64,000 nt of DNA. Source: Apiotrichum sp. Y4204 (taxonomy: Eukaryota > Basidiomycota > Tremellomycetes > Trichosporonales > Trichosporonaceae). Positions 1 through 9,132 of the stretch are shown here, one piece after another. Position 1 is the stretch's first letter. Every line of letters begins with the position of its first letter. Under the pieces are notes generated by a model. The model did not search any database, had not been told where the DNA came from, and saw only the letters and a program-made list of their open reading frames with translations. The position numbers and the translations under genes are program-made. Where the stretch lies: NCBI GenBank assembly GCA_025531455.1, contig JAMYHL010000001.1, positions 186,001-250,000 of the forward strand. Reading direction: 5' to 3'.

Positions 1-678
1 ATCTGCACGGACTTGGCAAAGCGCCCGTCCCGCCGGTGTGTGCCTCGGCGGACGTATAATGCGCAGCAGCAGGCGACAACCGTATAAGAGGTGCTTGCGC
101 TATCCTATGCTTGGCCTCCAATAAGTATCGCTGTACAGCGCACAGCGTGCATGTCCTGCATACTTATATGCTGCAGCGTTTGAAACGTGTGCGGTGTGGG
201 AAGACGGCTGGTGCCTGTTGCGGATAGCGCGGCAGTCTACTGGGTTTGGGGTGTTTGCCGCGGCCGTCGTCGTCATGTCACTCGATGCCGAGCGAGGTAT
301 GAAGACACGAAAGAAGAAGGGCGCAGCGGCAGAATGCTCTCTTTGTGTCTCTGCCAGGGTATTTGAGAGCAATGCCCAGAGATGCCCGATGCGTCGAGGA
401 CGAGCGTGAGCGACACTGAAACGAGAGTGGCCAGCGAGATTACCGTGCCAGGTCACCATCAGCCATCAGTTTTGAGGCTCACGCTATCCGCGTGCGCTAT
501 GGGTCGATCCAGCTTGTTTATTATCATCCCCTTTGTACAGATGCACCGATTCAGTCGATCCAGCTCCCACGCACTTCACTGCACCCGAGCCTCGAGGCCG
601 AGCTGATGACCGAGGATGCTCTGCGTGGAGTCAGGGTGATCCCCCTTCCGAGGATGAGTGACACGAATCTATGGCCCA

Positions 679-772
679 TTATCGATAACCATTATCTCTA
701 TTCGGCCATTATCTATTATCTATATATCTATGTATCTATTATATATATCTATGTATCGATAGTTCCTCGCTT
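679..772. repeat. A/T-rich microsatellite (imperfect TATC/TATG repeats)
   Basis: About 90 bases are made of imperfect ATTATC, TATCTA and TATGTA units, in sharp contrast to the GC-rich surroundings. It lies about 580 bases before the first gene. It may be a simple repeat or a nucleosome-poor element. Confidence 0.75.
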
Positions 773-1199
773 TTTATCTCCACACTCACACACCCGGAGG
801 CCGGAGGGTTGTCAGGGCACAATCCCCCAGTCCTCGGGCGTTTCCCACACGATCAGTTGCGACCGGCAATGGCGAGCGGGGCACAAGAGCAGAGGCAGAG
901 AGAGCAGAAACAGAGCAGAGGTACCCGAGTCGAGCGTCGTCCACTCTCTCCCAACGGTCACTGGAATGCAACCGTTTCAGCCCTCTGGCGCTCTGGCCGT
1001 CCCCGCCTCTGCTCCAGCACCCCACTTTATTACGATTTACCAGAATGGTGATTGCGGGGTCAGAACGTCAGAAGCGGTTCGTCGCCTCTTCTTCTTGCGT
1101 CGGTGCTGGATAGGGTAGCGAGAGAGAGATGCGCTCGCTGGATAGCCCCCTCTATCCGACGTATCCCCCGTCTTGCGCTATACATCCGCTCTTCACATG

Positions 1200-1206
1200 T
1201 ATATAA
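1200..1206 (+). promoter_or_regulatory. TATA box of the methyltransferase gene
   Basis: TATATAA, 147 bases before the ATG at 1353. A CT-rich stretch follows, as is common for fungal transcription start zones. Confidence 0.5.
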
Positions 1207-1352
1207 GCTGACCTTCTGCCGCCAGTACTGACCCCATTCCAACGAGCTTTCTCTCGCCAGCATCCCCCAACTGTCCCCAAACTCAATCACTTCCCACAGC
1301 TCCCAGTTCTCCTGTCCTTCCGCTTTGCCTTTTAACACACACAACTCCCAAC

Positions 1353-1994
1353 ATGGCGTCCAAGACCTGCACCGCCGGCAACTCGTTCCTCGCCCGTGCA
1401 TACGACGCCAAGCGCCCAGAGGACCTCCAAGCCGTATACGACGACTGGGCCGAGCACTACGACAGCGACATTACGTCCGCCGCGCACAACTACATTGCCC
1501 CGCGCCTGTCTGCCGAGCTCGTCGTCCGGGCCGCCAACAACACGGACGTCGACGTCCTCGACGCCGGGTGCGGCACGGGGCTCGTCGGCGCCGCTCTCCA
1601 CCAGCTCGGCGTGTCCGTTGTCGATGGGCTCGACGTCTCGCCAGGCATGCTCGGCCAGGCCCGCAAGACCGGCGCATACCGCAACCTCGGCACCGCGGAC
1701 CTGACGCGCCCCGTCGGGATCCCGGACAACACGTACGGGTCCGTCGTCTGCGTCGGCACGCTTACCCACGGCCACGTCGGGCCCGAGGCCATTGCCGAAC
1801 TCGTCCGCCTCACCAAGCCCGGAGGACACATGGTCGCCACCATCGTCGACGACATCTGGGAGAGTAACGGATACAAGGCCGAGACTGAGCGTCTCGTCGG
1901 CGCCGGTAAGGCCAAGTTTGTCTCAGCTGAGATTGCTCCCTACCGCCCCGGAGCCGGCGTCAACGCCCGCTTCCTTATCCTCCAGGCCGTGTAG
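1353..1994 (+). CDS. Class I SAM-dependent methyltransferase (small, intronless)
   Basis: A 213-residue protein with a single-domain class I methyltransferase fold. The glycine-rich SAM-binding motif I is LDAGCGTG at residues 69-76, preceded by hydrophobic VDV, followed by the expected acidic end of strand 2 (LDVSPGML) and by the post-I region that ends in LVRLTKPGGHMV. The length and the N-terminal pattern YDDWAEHYD resemble the Williams-Beuren-region methyltransferase 27-like group. The substrate cannot be read from the sequence. The start is chosen because the ATG follows a TATA box and CT-rich leader and nothing upstream is open. No intron is needed. It is the first gene of an oxidoreductase-rich block, which could mean methylation of a small metabolite, but this is inference. 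Confidence 0.85.
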   Translation: MASKTCTAGNSFLARAYDAKRPEDLQAVYDDWAEHYDSDITSAAHNYIAPRLSAELVVRAANNTDVDVLDAGCGTGLVGAALHQLGVSVVDGLDVSPGMLGQARKTGAYRNLGTADLTRPVGIPDNTYGSVVCVGTLTHGHVGPEAIAELVRLTKPGGHMVATIVDDIWESNGYKAETERLVGAGKAKFVSAEIAPYRPGAGVNARFLILQAV

Positions 1995-3123
1995 ACTGCC
2001 GAGTCGTCGAAACCGTTCGATTACTTCCACCCTTCCTGTAGCCAATACACTCTCTGTTCCTAGTTTCGTCTAAAACCCCAAATGGTAGTTCTCACTACCA
2101 CCAATTGTAGCTCGATTAAAGACGGGCTCTGTCGCCAGCGACGGCCCGAGGTTAAGAAATGCGCCGCGCGCAGTGTTCAATAATTCGATGTGATGTTCTG
2201 TTGGAAGCTTCATCAAACCACCTACTTGATGCTGCATTCCTACCTCCCTGATGCAGATTGGTCTGTGCTCTCCGGTGCTTGTGCGGTGAGCGTTTCCCCT
2301 CTTGTGACTGCTCACCCGAAAGTATCTATCAATAGACGTTGAGCGCTTTGCGCTTCGTCTTGCACTCTGTGACTTCAACCGGTCATGCCCGCTTCGTACC
2401 ATCTACCACTGACATCACGCTGAGAAAAGTTCAAAGTGTGAATGCTGACGAGCCAGAGGTTTGTACCGTGACCAGACTGCCACCGCGTTGGCAGCTTGAT
2501 CTCAGGACGCGACGTGGAGAGCAACAGACGGGCACGCCGAAGTTGGGAATGCGGGTGCCACAGGCATTCCAGATCGGGAACCTATGGGGAAATGAACGGA
2601 GCGGTTCCCGTGATTCTCATTGTTCCTTCATGCTACATTCCAATTGTTCGACACTACACGTATCGAACGCAGACACGCTGCTGATCGTTTGTGAACTTGT
2701 GTCTTCTCGATTTCTCCATGTCGCAGATCTCCGACAATCGTCTGTCACCGGGGAAGATCGACAGGTTGTGGGTGGAACGGGGCCCCCCGCCTTAGCTCAG
2801 GGACTCTCAGGACTGGCAGTCCGGAATCCGCCAATGCCGCCATCGGCCAGCTCCGTACCTCCATACAAACTCGTCGCAACAACACTCTCGAGCACTCAAC
2901 TCTCACAACATCACTAGCTCTCACATGTCCAACGGACCGCAAGCTAGCGCGGGCATGTGGCGCCGTGATGCCTGAAGCTGCGTATCTGGATATCCTGGAC
3001 CACGATAAACGAATACAGCCGAGTTATCACGAATCTCAGCGTGTGGGGCCGCACGAGGCCCCGGAAAGGCAGCGTCTACGACGCTTCCAGTGCTCGATGA
3101 TTTCCGCGCCGCGATAACAGCCT

Positions 3124-3182
3124 GGTGAGAATGTAGGTGATCGCCGATGGCCCGGTGAGGGTCTAGGTGATCACCGATGGTC
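3124..3182. promoter_or_regulatory. Tandem 30-bp motif with palindromic core, upstream of the TauD-type gene
   Basis: Two imperfect copies of a 30-bp unit lie head to tail (3124-3153 and 3154-3182). Each holds GGTGAG..., then a GGTGATCRCC core, then GATGG. In the second copy the core GGTGATCACC is a perfect 10-bp palindrome; the first differs at one base. The pair ends about 10 bases before the TATA box at 3192. Position and symmetry fit a dimeric transcription factor site. Confidence 0.5.
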
Positions 3183-3191
3183 AAAGTATGA

Positions 3192-3198
3192 TATAAAA
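3192..3198 (+). promoter_or_regulatory. TATA box of the TauD-type dioxygenase gene
   Basis: TATAAAA, 71 bases before the ATG at 3269. The leader after it is rich in A and C. Confidence 0.6.
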
Positions 3199-3268
3199 CC
3201 CGGTTCATGATTTCGGCCAGACAACAAACCAACAGCTCCACTCCCAGCCTCCACAACTACAACCCATC

Positions 3269-4410
3269 ATGGCCCCTATCGCCGTCGACGCCGCCGCCCC
3301 CGCCATGGCCAACATCCCGGCCCTCAAGGAGGCGGCCAAGACCAAGATCGAGGCTCCCGTCGACCTCCGCTCCTACTCGCACTTTGACCTCACGCCGTCG
3401 ATCGGCACCGAGTTCCGCGTGCCCGCCACGGCGTCCAAGGACGGCAAGCCCGTGCTCAACTTCCGCGACCTCCTCGACGACCAGGAGCAGCTGCGCGCGC
3501 TCGGCTGCCTCGTCTCGGAGCGTGGTGTCGTCTTCTTCCGCAACGCCGAGATTTCTCCAAAGGAACAGACGCAGCTCGTGCACGCCCTCGGCGTGCTCGG
3601 CGGCAAGCCCGAGACCTCGGGCCTCCACGTCAACCCGTGCACGGCGCCTGGCCAGAAGGAGGGCGACGAGGTGACCCGCATTTCGAATCAGTTTGTCTTT
3701 GGCGAAAAGTTCAAGATCGACCAGTCCAAGATCCTCATCCGCCGTACCGCAAAGCTCTTCTGGCACTCGGACATTACCTACGAGCCCGTCCCGTCAGACT
3801 ATGCCTGTCTCCAGATCCGCAACGTCCCCGAGACTGGAGGCGACACGCTCTGGGCCTCCGCATACGAGGCGTACGACCGCCTCTCGCCCGCGATGCGCAA
3901 GTACCTCGAGGGCCTTACTGCTCTCCACAAGGGTGTTGGATTTATTCGCCTCGCTCAGCAGCACAATATCCCCGAGTTCCGCGAGAACCGCGGTACGCCC
4001 GAGAATGTCGGCCAGAAGCTCGAGGCCGTCCACCCCGTCGTCCGCACCCACCCCATCACGGGATGGAAGGGCCTGTTCGTCAACCGCGAGTTTACCCAGC
4101 GCATCGTCGAGTTGACCCAGGCCGAGTCGGACAATCTCCTTGACTTCCTCTTCAACCACATCTCGGACAACCACGACCTCCAGTGCCGCTTCCGCTGGGA
4201 ACCAAACTGCGTCGCCATCTGGGACAACCGCTGCACGTTCCACTGCGCGACTTATGTGAGTGAACTCGTGTTTGGCACGATGCTGATAAATCTCAGGACC
4301 TTGACGACTCGGTGCGTGAGGGCACCCGTGGACTGTCGCTCGGAGAGCGCCCATACCTCGACCCCAACTCTCTCACCCGTCGCGAGTGGCTCGCTGCCCA
4401 GAAGAAGTAG
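3269..4410 (+). CDS. TauD/TfdA-family Fe(II)/2-oxoglutarate dioxygenase (sulfonate/taurine dioxygenase-like)
   Basis: Predicted to oxidise a small substrate, such as an alkylsulfonate, using 2-oxoglutarate and Fe(II). Two exons (3269-4255, 4297-4410) give 365 residues. The 41-bp intron has a GTGAGT donor and a CTGAT branch before TCTCAG. Reading straight through the intron would replace the true C-terminus with an unrelated tail. The HxD iron motif is H166-S-D168 (in WHSDITYEP) and the distal histidine is H325 (in CTFHCATY). After splicing the 2-oxoglutarate-binding arginine region reads VREGTRGLSLGERPYLDP, as expected for fungal family members. Length fits the family (about 350-400). The gene lies head on to the P450 gene (end to end, 427 bases). 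Substrate is not determined. Confidence 0.9.
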
Positions 4411-4837
4411 ATTTGTAGCAGAGGTAGCAGTGTTTGTAACGTATGAAACAGGTTTCTCGGCCGGTCGGGTTGCATGTAATCGCTCTCCAAGATAAGGCAC
4501 GCCAGCTCGACCGCGCCCCGCATTCTGTCGCGGTCGTCGTCACCCACCGCTCCTTCCGGCCTGCATGAGTTAGAGGCTGCGCCCTCGTTCGCGAGTTATT
4601 TCAGTACACTTAGTGCCCAGACCGAGTGCTTGACTGAGAGTGTAAGCCCATCTTGGTGTGCACCGTCTATACCGTCTACAGTAATGTGAATTCATGCAAC
4701 GGTCATACTCCACGACACACGAGTTGCTCCAACACAACACCAGCTGCAGTATATCAGATAACATCAGTCACTCCAGCAGATACGTTACAACTCTCCATCC
4801 TAAACCACCCTGTCTCAACCAATCTTATCATCGAAGC
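4411..4837. other. Convergent intergenic spacer (3' ends of TauD-type and P450 genes)
   Basis: It holds the 3' untranslated regions of two convergent genes. No further gene or structured RNA is visible. Confidence 0.6.
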
Positions 4838-6789
4838 TTATTCGAGCGGGCGCACGAGGAGAGGCATCTGCGATCCCGCGTCCTCTTCACCCACGACATA
4901 CGGGATCATAGTGATGCTGTGGTCAGCTAAGACACCGTGCCACGGTCCGCGGTTTTCACTCACTAGTCCTTGCGAATGATCTCGGGCTTGGACGCAAGAA
5001 TGGAAAACTCGAATGAGCGGAGGAGGACAAAGAGCACAGCCTTGATCTCTGCAAGCGCGAAACGGTACCCACTACATGTCAGCATCCCGCCTTCTTCCCC
5101 CACTTACATGCAGTTACGCGGGCCGCCGAGGAACGTCAGAAGGTTGCCGTACGCCGAGGGCACGGTCTGGAGGGGGTACCCCTCGCGGTCAAAGCGGTCG
5201 GGGTTGAACTTGTCCGCGTCCTCGCCCCAAATGGTCTTGTCCTGGTGCACGTGCATGATCGCGCCAAGCATGCGCGTGCCCTTGGGGAGGAAGATCGAGT
5301 TTGTCGGCTTGCCATTCATCATGACGGGGATGGCTGTGGGGAGGTGGCAGTCGGCCGTTGTCTGACGGAGAGTGTGTGGGACCGGGGGATCGTGGCGGAG
5401 GGTCTCGCGCACAACATTCTCCAGGAAGGGGAGTGCGTTGAGCTGCTCAAAGCTCGGCTCGTCGGAGAGCGTGAAAAGCTCTTCGCGCAGGCGTGTCTGG
5501 AATTCCGGGTTCTGCGACAAGCGGAGAAGACACCAGCCGAGTGCCGTGGACGACGTCTCTGATCCGGCAAAGAGGAAGGTGGCTACCTGGGCACTAATCT
5601 CCTCGTCGGTCAGCCGCTGCGACTCGGGAATGTCCTTTGCGTTGTTGGCGCGCACGATCAGGGACATCAGGTCCTTGCCGAATTTGGTCGACGAGCTGAT
5701 CGAGCCCTCGGAGAGGAGGACCTCGTGCTTCTTGCGCTCGATAAGTTGCTGTTGGTCAGTGAGAGTTGACACAAACTCGGGTATCCCGAGCAGCTATTGA
5801 CTCACGTCGCCAACCTCCTTGAGTCGCGCAGACATCTTATCCACCATCCGAACGCGCTTCGTGGGCTGTTGTCAGTGAACAGATCAGGGGCTTTGCTCGG
5901 GACCAGTATCCCCGGCGAGCTTGTTTCCGGCTTCCCCGCCAACTCACAATAACCTCCAGCGCAGGGATGATGACCTGCAGCACGGCCATAACCGACATGT
6001 TGGTGAGCGTCGAGAGCGTCTCGCGGAAGCCCTGCACAATGGGGTTGGGGCTTTCCAGGCCTAGCATCAGTAGATGTCTGCATTTTCATCCATGAACGCA
6101 CACTTGAAGTCATAGTCCATGCCGGCAACGCCGATGACGTCGAAGGTGATCTGCGTGAGGAACTTGCCCATGTCGATCTTGCGCGCACCGGGAACGACGT
6201 CCTCGGGCTTGGGCGGTGTCGGCGCCGCCTCGCGCTTGACGTCGTCTTCAATCACGGCAGCGAGCTTGTCCTTGAGATCGTACGCTTTTTCGAGGAAGAC
6301 CGGCACAAGCTCGCGGATGACGGTCGGCGCAAAGGCCGGGACGAGAATCCGGCGCTGGCGGCGGTGCTGATCGCCCTCGCTCATGAGGACGCCGAGGCCG
6401 AGCAGCCGCGTGAGAATGTTGGTCTGGTCGGGCGGCTTGATAAACAGATCGGGGTTGCGCTGGATGTACGCGATGGCGGTCAGGTCGGCGGTGAAGAGGC
6501 GCGGCGCACCGCCAAAGCCCAGGCTGTACCGCGTCGTATGGCCGTACTGTGCGAGACGTTCGGTGAAGACGACGCCGCTCGCCGTGTTGAGCAGGTCCAG
6601 CGCGTCGCCGAGAAGCCAGTGTCTCGGCTTTGGGCCTGGAAGTGCATGTAGAGGACTCGTGTACCCGTTCCAGAGGTGGCGGGCGAGTAGGAACAAGAGG
6701 ATGCCGCCTACGATGAGCAGGAACTCGCCCCAGAGCGGGAGGCCTGAGAGCCGCGAGAACGGCGAGAGCCCGCCGGTGCTCGTGGTCAT
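4838..6789 (-). CDS. Cytochrome P450 monooxygenase, membrane anchored
   Basis: A haem-thiolate monooxygenase, probably on the ER membrane. Six exons on the minus strand: 6789-6102, 6060-5948, 5865-5806, 5748-5108, 5071-4964, 4916-4838, giving 562 residues. The N-terminal anchor is at about residues 19-37. The I-helix is AGSETSST (348-355), the ExxR motif ETLR (402-405), the aromatic motif FNPDRF (468-473), and the haem loop FLGGPRNC (493-500) with Cys500 as ligand. The last intron lies after RKD and begins on a TAG-containing GTGAGT donor. Skipping it loses the final 26 residues, which include the usual P450 C-terminal strand. An ATG at 6918 is also in frame but lies only about 30 bases after the TATA box, so the ATG at 6789 is preferred. 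It is divergent from the SDR gene. Substrate unknown. Confidence 0.9.
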
Positions 6790-7461
6790 GCTGGAGACTG
6801 TCACCGGGTCGTGCAGCTCAAATGTGGTGCTCGGATTGATGGGATGCACGCAATATGCAGTGGCGGATGGACAAGAAGCAGCAAATGACGATGAAGACAA
6901 TTGAAGAGACGAGACCATGAGAACGCGGTGGCAGCGTGCCGGCTACTTTATAAAACCGCAGTCCACAACATAAGATACCGTATTCCGATCTACAAACACA
7001 GCATATGCAGCATTCCATCGTGCATCACCTCGTCCGCACTGTCGTTTCAAGCGCCTCAGCTGACCAGCTGACTCGCACGCATGGCGATGCATGGCCGCGT
7101 CGCTCGTGGGACTTGGCGCCGCAACGGTGGGGAGCTGTGGCCCTGCAGCCCCTCGGAACTCGACTCGGAGGCCGAGCGACCTTTGGAATCGGGCACATGG
7201 AGTTGACGAGCATGCACCATGCTCATAGCTCATAAAGCACTGAGCGTGCATTCAGCGTGGACCTCGATGTGGACACTAGATGTGGGTGGACCCAAGTAGT
7301 CGCACGCACAAGCCCAGTCGTCGGCAAGCAGCGGCTGAGTGCGGGCGGCTACTATGTCGTCATCTCGTGCAACCACCCCCAAGACGTTCCCCACAACTCG
7401 CCCAGTGTCGAGCTCGACGTTGGGTTGTAACCATCCACATCACCAGTACCAATCACAAAAA
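6790..7461. promoter_or_regulatory. Shared divergent promoter region of P450 and SDR genes
   Basis: About 670 bases lie between two divergent start codons. A TATA box for the P450 gene is seen on the minus strand at 6947-6952. No separate gene is supported. The arrangement would allow joint control of the P450 and the dehydrogenase. Confidence 0.45.
6947..6952 (-). promoter_or_regulatory. TATA box of the P450 gene
   Basis: TATAAA on the minus strand, about 160 bases before the preferred start at 6789 and about 30 bases before the alternative ATG at 6918. This spacing is the main reason for choosing the downstream start. Confidence 0.5.
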
Positions 7462-8486
7462 ATGCCTGACTTTGGATTCTCTCGGTACGACACTGGTGTT
7501 TGGCCATACTGACGCCAGCCTCGCGGGCAAGAACGGTACGCGACCTGTCCCTTTCCCTACTCATCCCCAGTGTTCATCACCGGCGCGTCGAGCGGTATCG
7601 GCGCCGCGACCGCGCTGCTGTACTCGGAGTGCGGCGCGAATGTTGTGCTCGTCGCCCGTCGTGCCGACCGCCTCGCGGAGGTGAAGGCTGCGTGCGAGAA
7701 GGCTGGTGGGGGCAAGACGGAGGTGTCTGTGATCGAGGCGGACATGGCGAAGCGCGAGGACGTGGACGGGCTGATCGGAAAACTGGGCGGAAAGAAGATT
7801 GACATGTGAGGCTTTCCTGAGGCTGAGCTGACGGTAGCCTTGTCAACAATGCGGGTCTTGCGCTCGGTCGTGACCATGTCGGAGGTGCGTGTGTCCGAGG
7901 CCAAGCTGACGCAAGACATCAAGGACTCGGACGTTGAGGACATGTTCCAGGTGAACGTGCTCGGCTTGATCCGCCTGACGCAGGCGTTTGTCCGTGAAAT
8001 GAAGAAGCAGAACTCGGGCGTGAGTCCCCTGTATTTCTAGCGCTCACTGCAGTCTATCGTCAACCTCGGCTCGATCGCCGGCCGGGAGGCGTACCCCGGC
8101 GGCTCGATCTACTGCGCGACCAAGCACGCCGTCGCGGCATTCTCCTCGTCGCTGATGAAGGAGCTCGTCAACACCAACATCCGCGTGTGCGAGATCCAGC
8201 CGGGCATGGTCGAGACCGAGTTTTCGATCGTGCGCTACTCTGGCGATACGGCGCGCGCCAAGAACGAGTACAAGGGCCTCACGCCGCGTACGTGTACTGT
8301 GCGGCGCCGACCCTGACAACAGTTACCCCGCAGGACATTGCCGAGGAGATTGTGTGGACCACCTCGCGTCCCGATCACGTCCAGGTTGCCCAGATTCGTG
8401 AGTGGATACCAGAACCCAAGCTGACGAAAGTCATCTACCCCTCCGCACAGGCGTCCGCGGGAATCAACTACCGCAAGCCCGAGTAG
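7462..8486 (+). CDS. Short-chain dehydrogenase/reductase (YdfG-like, NADP-dependent 3-hydroxy acid dehydrogenase type)
   Basis: A cytosolic oxidoreductase of the classical SDR family, 263 residues, spread over eight exons: 7462-7484, 7519-7535, 7571-7805, 7838-7884, 7916-8019, 8053-8287, 8323-8397, 8431-8486. All introns are 31-35 bp. The cofactor motif TGASSGIG is at 17-24, NNAG at 95-98, and the catalytic Ser149, Tyr162 and Lys166 (YCATK) are present. The reading from LAGKNVFITGAS to the C-terminal NYRKPE matches the family without gaps. Exon 2 is only 17 bases, so gene predictors are likely to miss the start. The family usually oxidises beta-hydroxy acids such as L-allo-threonine or serine; the substrate here is inference. 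It is divergent from the P450 gene and convergent with the hydroxyacyl-CoA dehydrogenase gene. Confidence 0.92.
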
Positions 8487-8747
8487 GAGGAATCAGAGCC
8501 GAATGCAAGTATGGATCAAGAACGGTGCACCTGAATACAAGACTGAGTAATCTACTCTCTGACTGACGTCGGTTCGCACTTCCTCACAACAACTGGTTGC
8601 TTCGCCTCCACATCCCCACACCTCTTCACCATTCACTCTCTCAACGCTCCCCCGGCCCTCTTCTTCGCGCCAGGCGCCGGTCCAGGCCCGTATCTTCCCA
8701 TTGGCCCTCGAGAAAAAGGGTTGCGCGAGGTGTATCCTCGTCCTCCA

Positions 8748-8837
8748 GGTCCCACTGGGAATCGAACCCAGATTACAAGAACGACGGCCGTTGAAGGGCA
8801 TCAGAATCTTATGTACTAACCGTTATACGATGGAACC
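8748..8837 (-). tRNA. tRNA-Gln (anticodon CUG) with a 19-nt intron
   Basis: On the minus strand the sequence folds as a tRNA. The acceptor stem pairs GGTTCCA with TGGGACC; the D arm carries GGTTAG; the anticodon stem TAAGA pairs with TCTTG; the T arm is CTGGG-TTCGATT-CCCAG. Positions 34-36 read CTG, so it accepts glutamine. A 19-base insert follows A37, the canonical place for a spliced nuclear tRNA intron. Without it the tRNA is 71 nt. A T5 stretch (minus strand, at 8713-8717) about 30 nt downstream could end transcription. The 5' part resembles fungal tRNA-Gln genes. Confidence 0.88.
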
Positions 8838-8991
8838 GGATGGCAGCGGCTTCTGCGAGTGCCGGCGCGCCGGAACAGCGATGGGAGGCGAAGAGAGCGA
8901 GAATGGGAGTGTAGAAAGGCGAGCGGCGGTTCCCCGGAGCCCTGTGAGTGAGAAGAGGGGGATGCGAGCCCCAAAAGACAATTTTGTGAGC

Positions 8992-9035
8992 GCCCTGTGG
9001 ATTACAAGTCAGTGCCCTGTGGATTACAAGTCAGT
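8992..9035. repeat. Perfect 22-bp tandem duplication
   Basis: The unit that begins GCCCTGTGGATTACAAGTCA occurs twice head to tail without a mismatch (8992-9013, 9014-9035). It is in non-coding sequence between the tRNA and the 3' end of the next gene, probably a recent slippage event. Confidence 0.8.
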
Positions 9036-9132
9036 AGAGAGTGGTTGTCAAAAGCTCGTGTACAACGATCCCTTGCGCTAGTCGTTCAATTATTGCAGAC
9101 ATCTCTATGACATGAACCGTGTCTCTCTATCA

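Larger units (their letters stand above)
1..1352. other. Intergenic region upstream of the methyltransferase gene
   Basis: No convincing gene is visible. Open frames that cross this stretch run through the A/T-rich microsatellite at 679-772 and have no codon or motif support. The 3' part is the promoter and 5' leader of the methyltransferase gene, with a TATA-like box at 1200-1206 and a pyrimidine-rich leader from about 1220. Confidence 0.6.
1995..3268. other. Intergenic region between methyltransferase and TauD-type dioxygenase genes
   Basis: No gene is supported. An open frame at 2339-2917 has no family resemblance and no splice or promoter support. At 2880-2970 there is a CT/CA-rich leader-like stretch followed by an ATG at 2925 that opens a frame of only 16 codons, possibly a relic 5' end or an upstream ORF. 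The last 150 bases hold the promoter of the dioxygenase gene with a tandem palindromic motif and a TATA box. Confidence 0.55.
8487..9132. other. Convergent spacer holding a tRNA gene and a 22-bp tandem repeat
   Basis: It lies between the 3' ends of the SDR and hydroxyacyl-CoA dehydrogenase genes. Apart from the tRNA-Gln at 8748-8837 and the duplicated 22-mer at 8992-9035 nothing is recognised. Confidence 0.6.

Noticed and set aside
492..1118. 208-codon open frame on the plus strand
   Set aside because: It runs through the A/T microsatellite (YYLYIYVSIIYIYVS) and has no family resemblance, promoter or splice support.
1332..1829. Long antisense frames inside the methyltransferase gene
   Set aside because: Mirror frames caused by GC-rich codon bias; the sense strand has the SAM motif. 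The same holds for antisense frames in the TauD-type, P450, permease and CoA-ligase genes.
2339..2917. 192-codon open frame between the first two genes
   Set aside because: Composition is not protein-like, there is no recognised motif, and it ends in the leader-like stretch before 2925.
6067..6918. P450 start at the ATG at 6918
   Set aside because: It would add 43 non-conserved residues and lies about 30 bases from the TATA box; the ATG at 6789 places the anchor at the normal distance.
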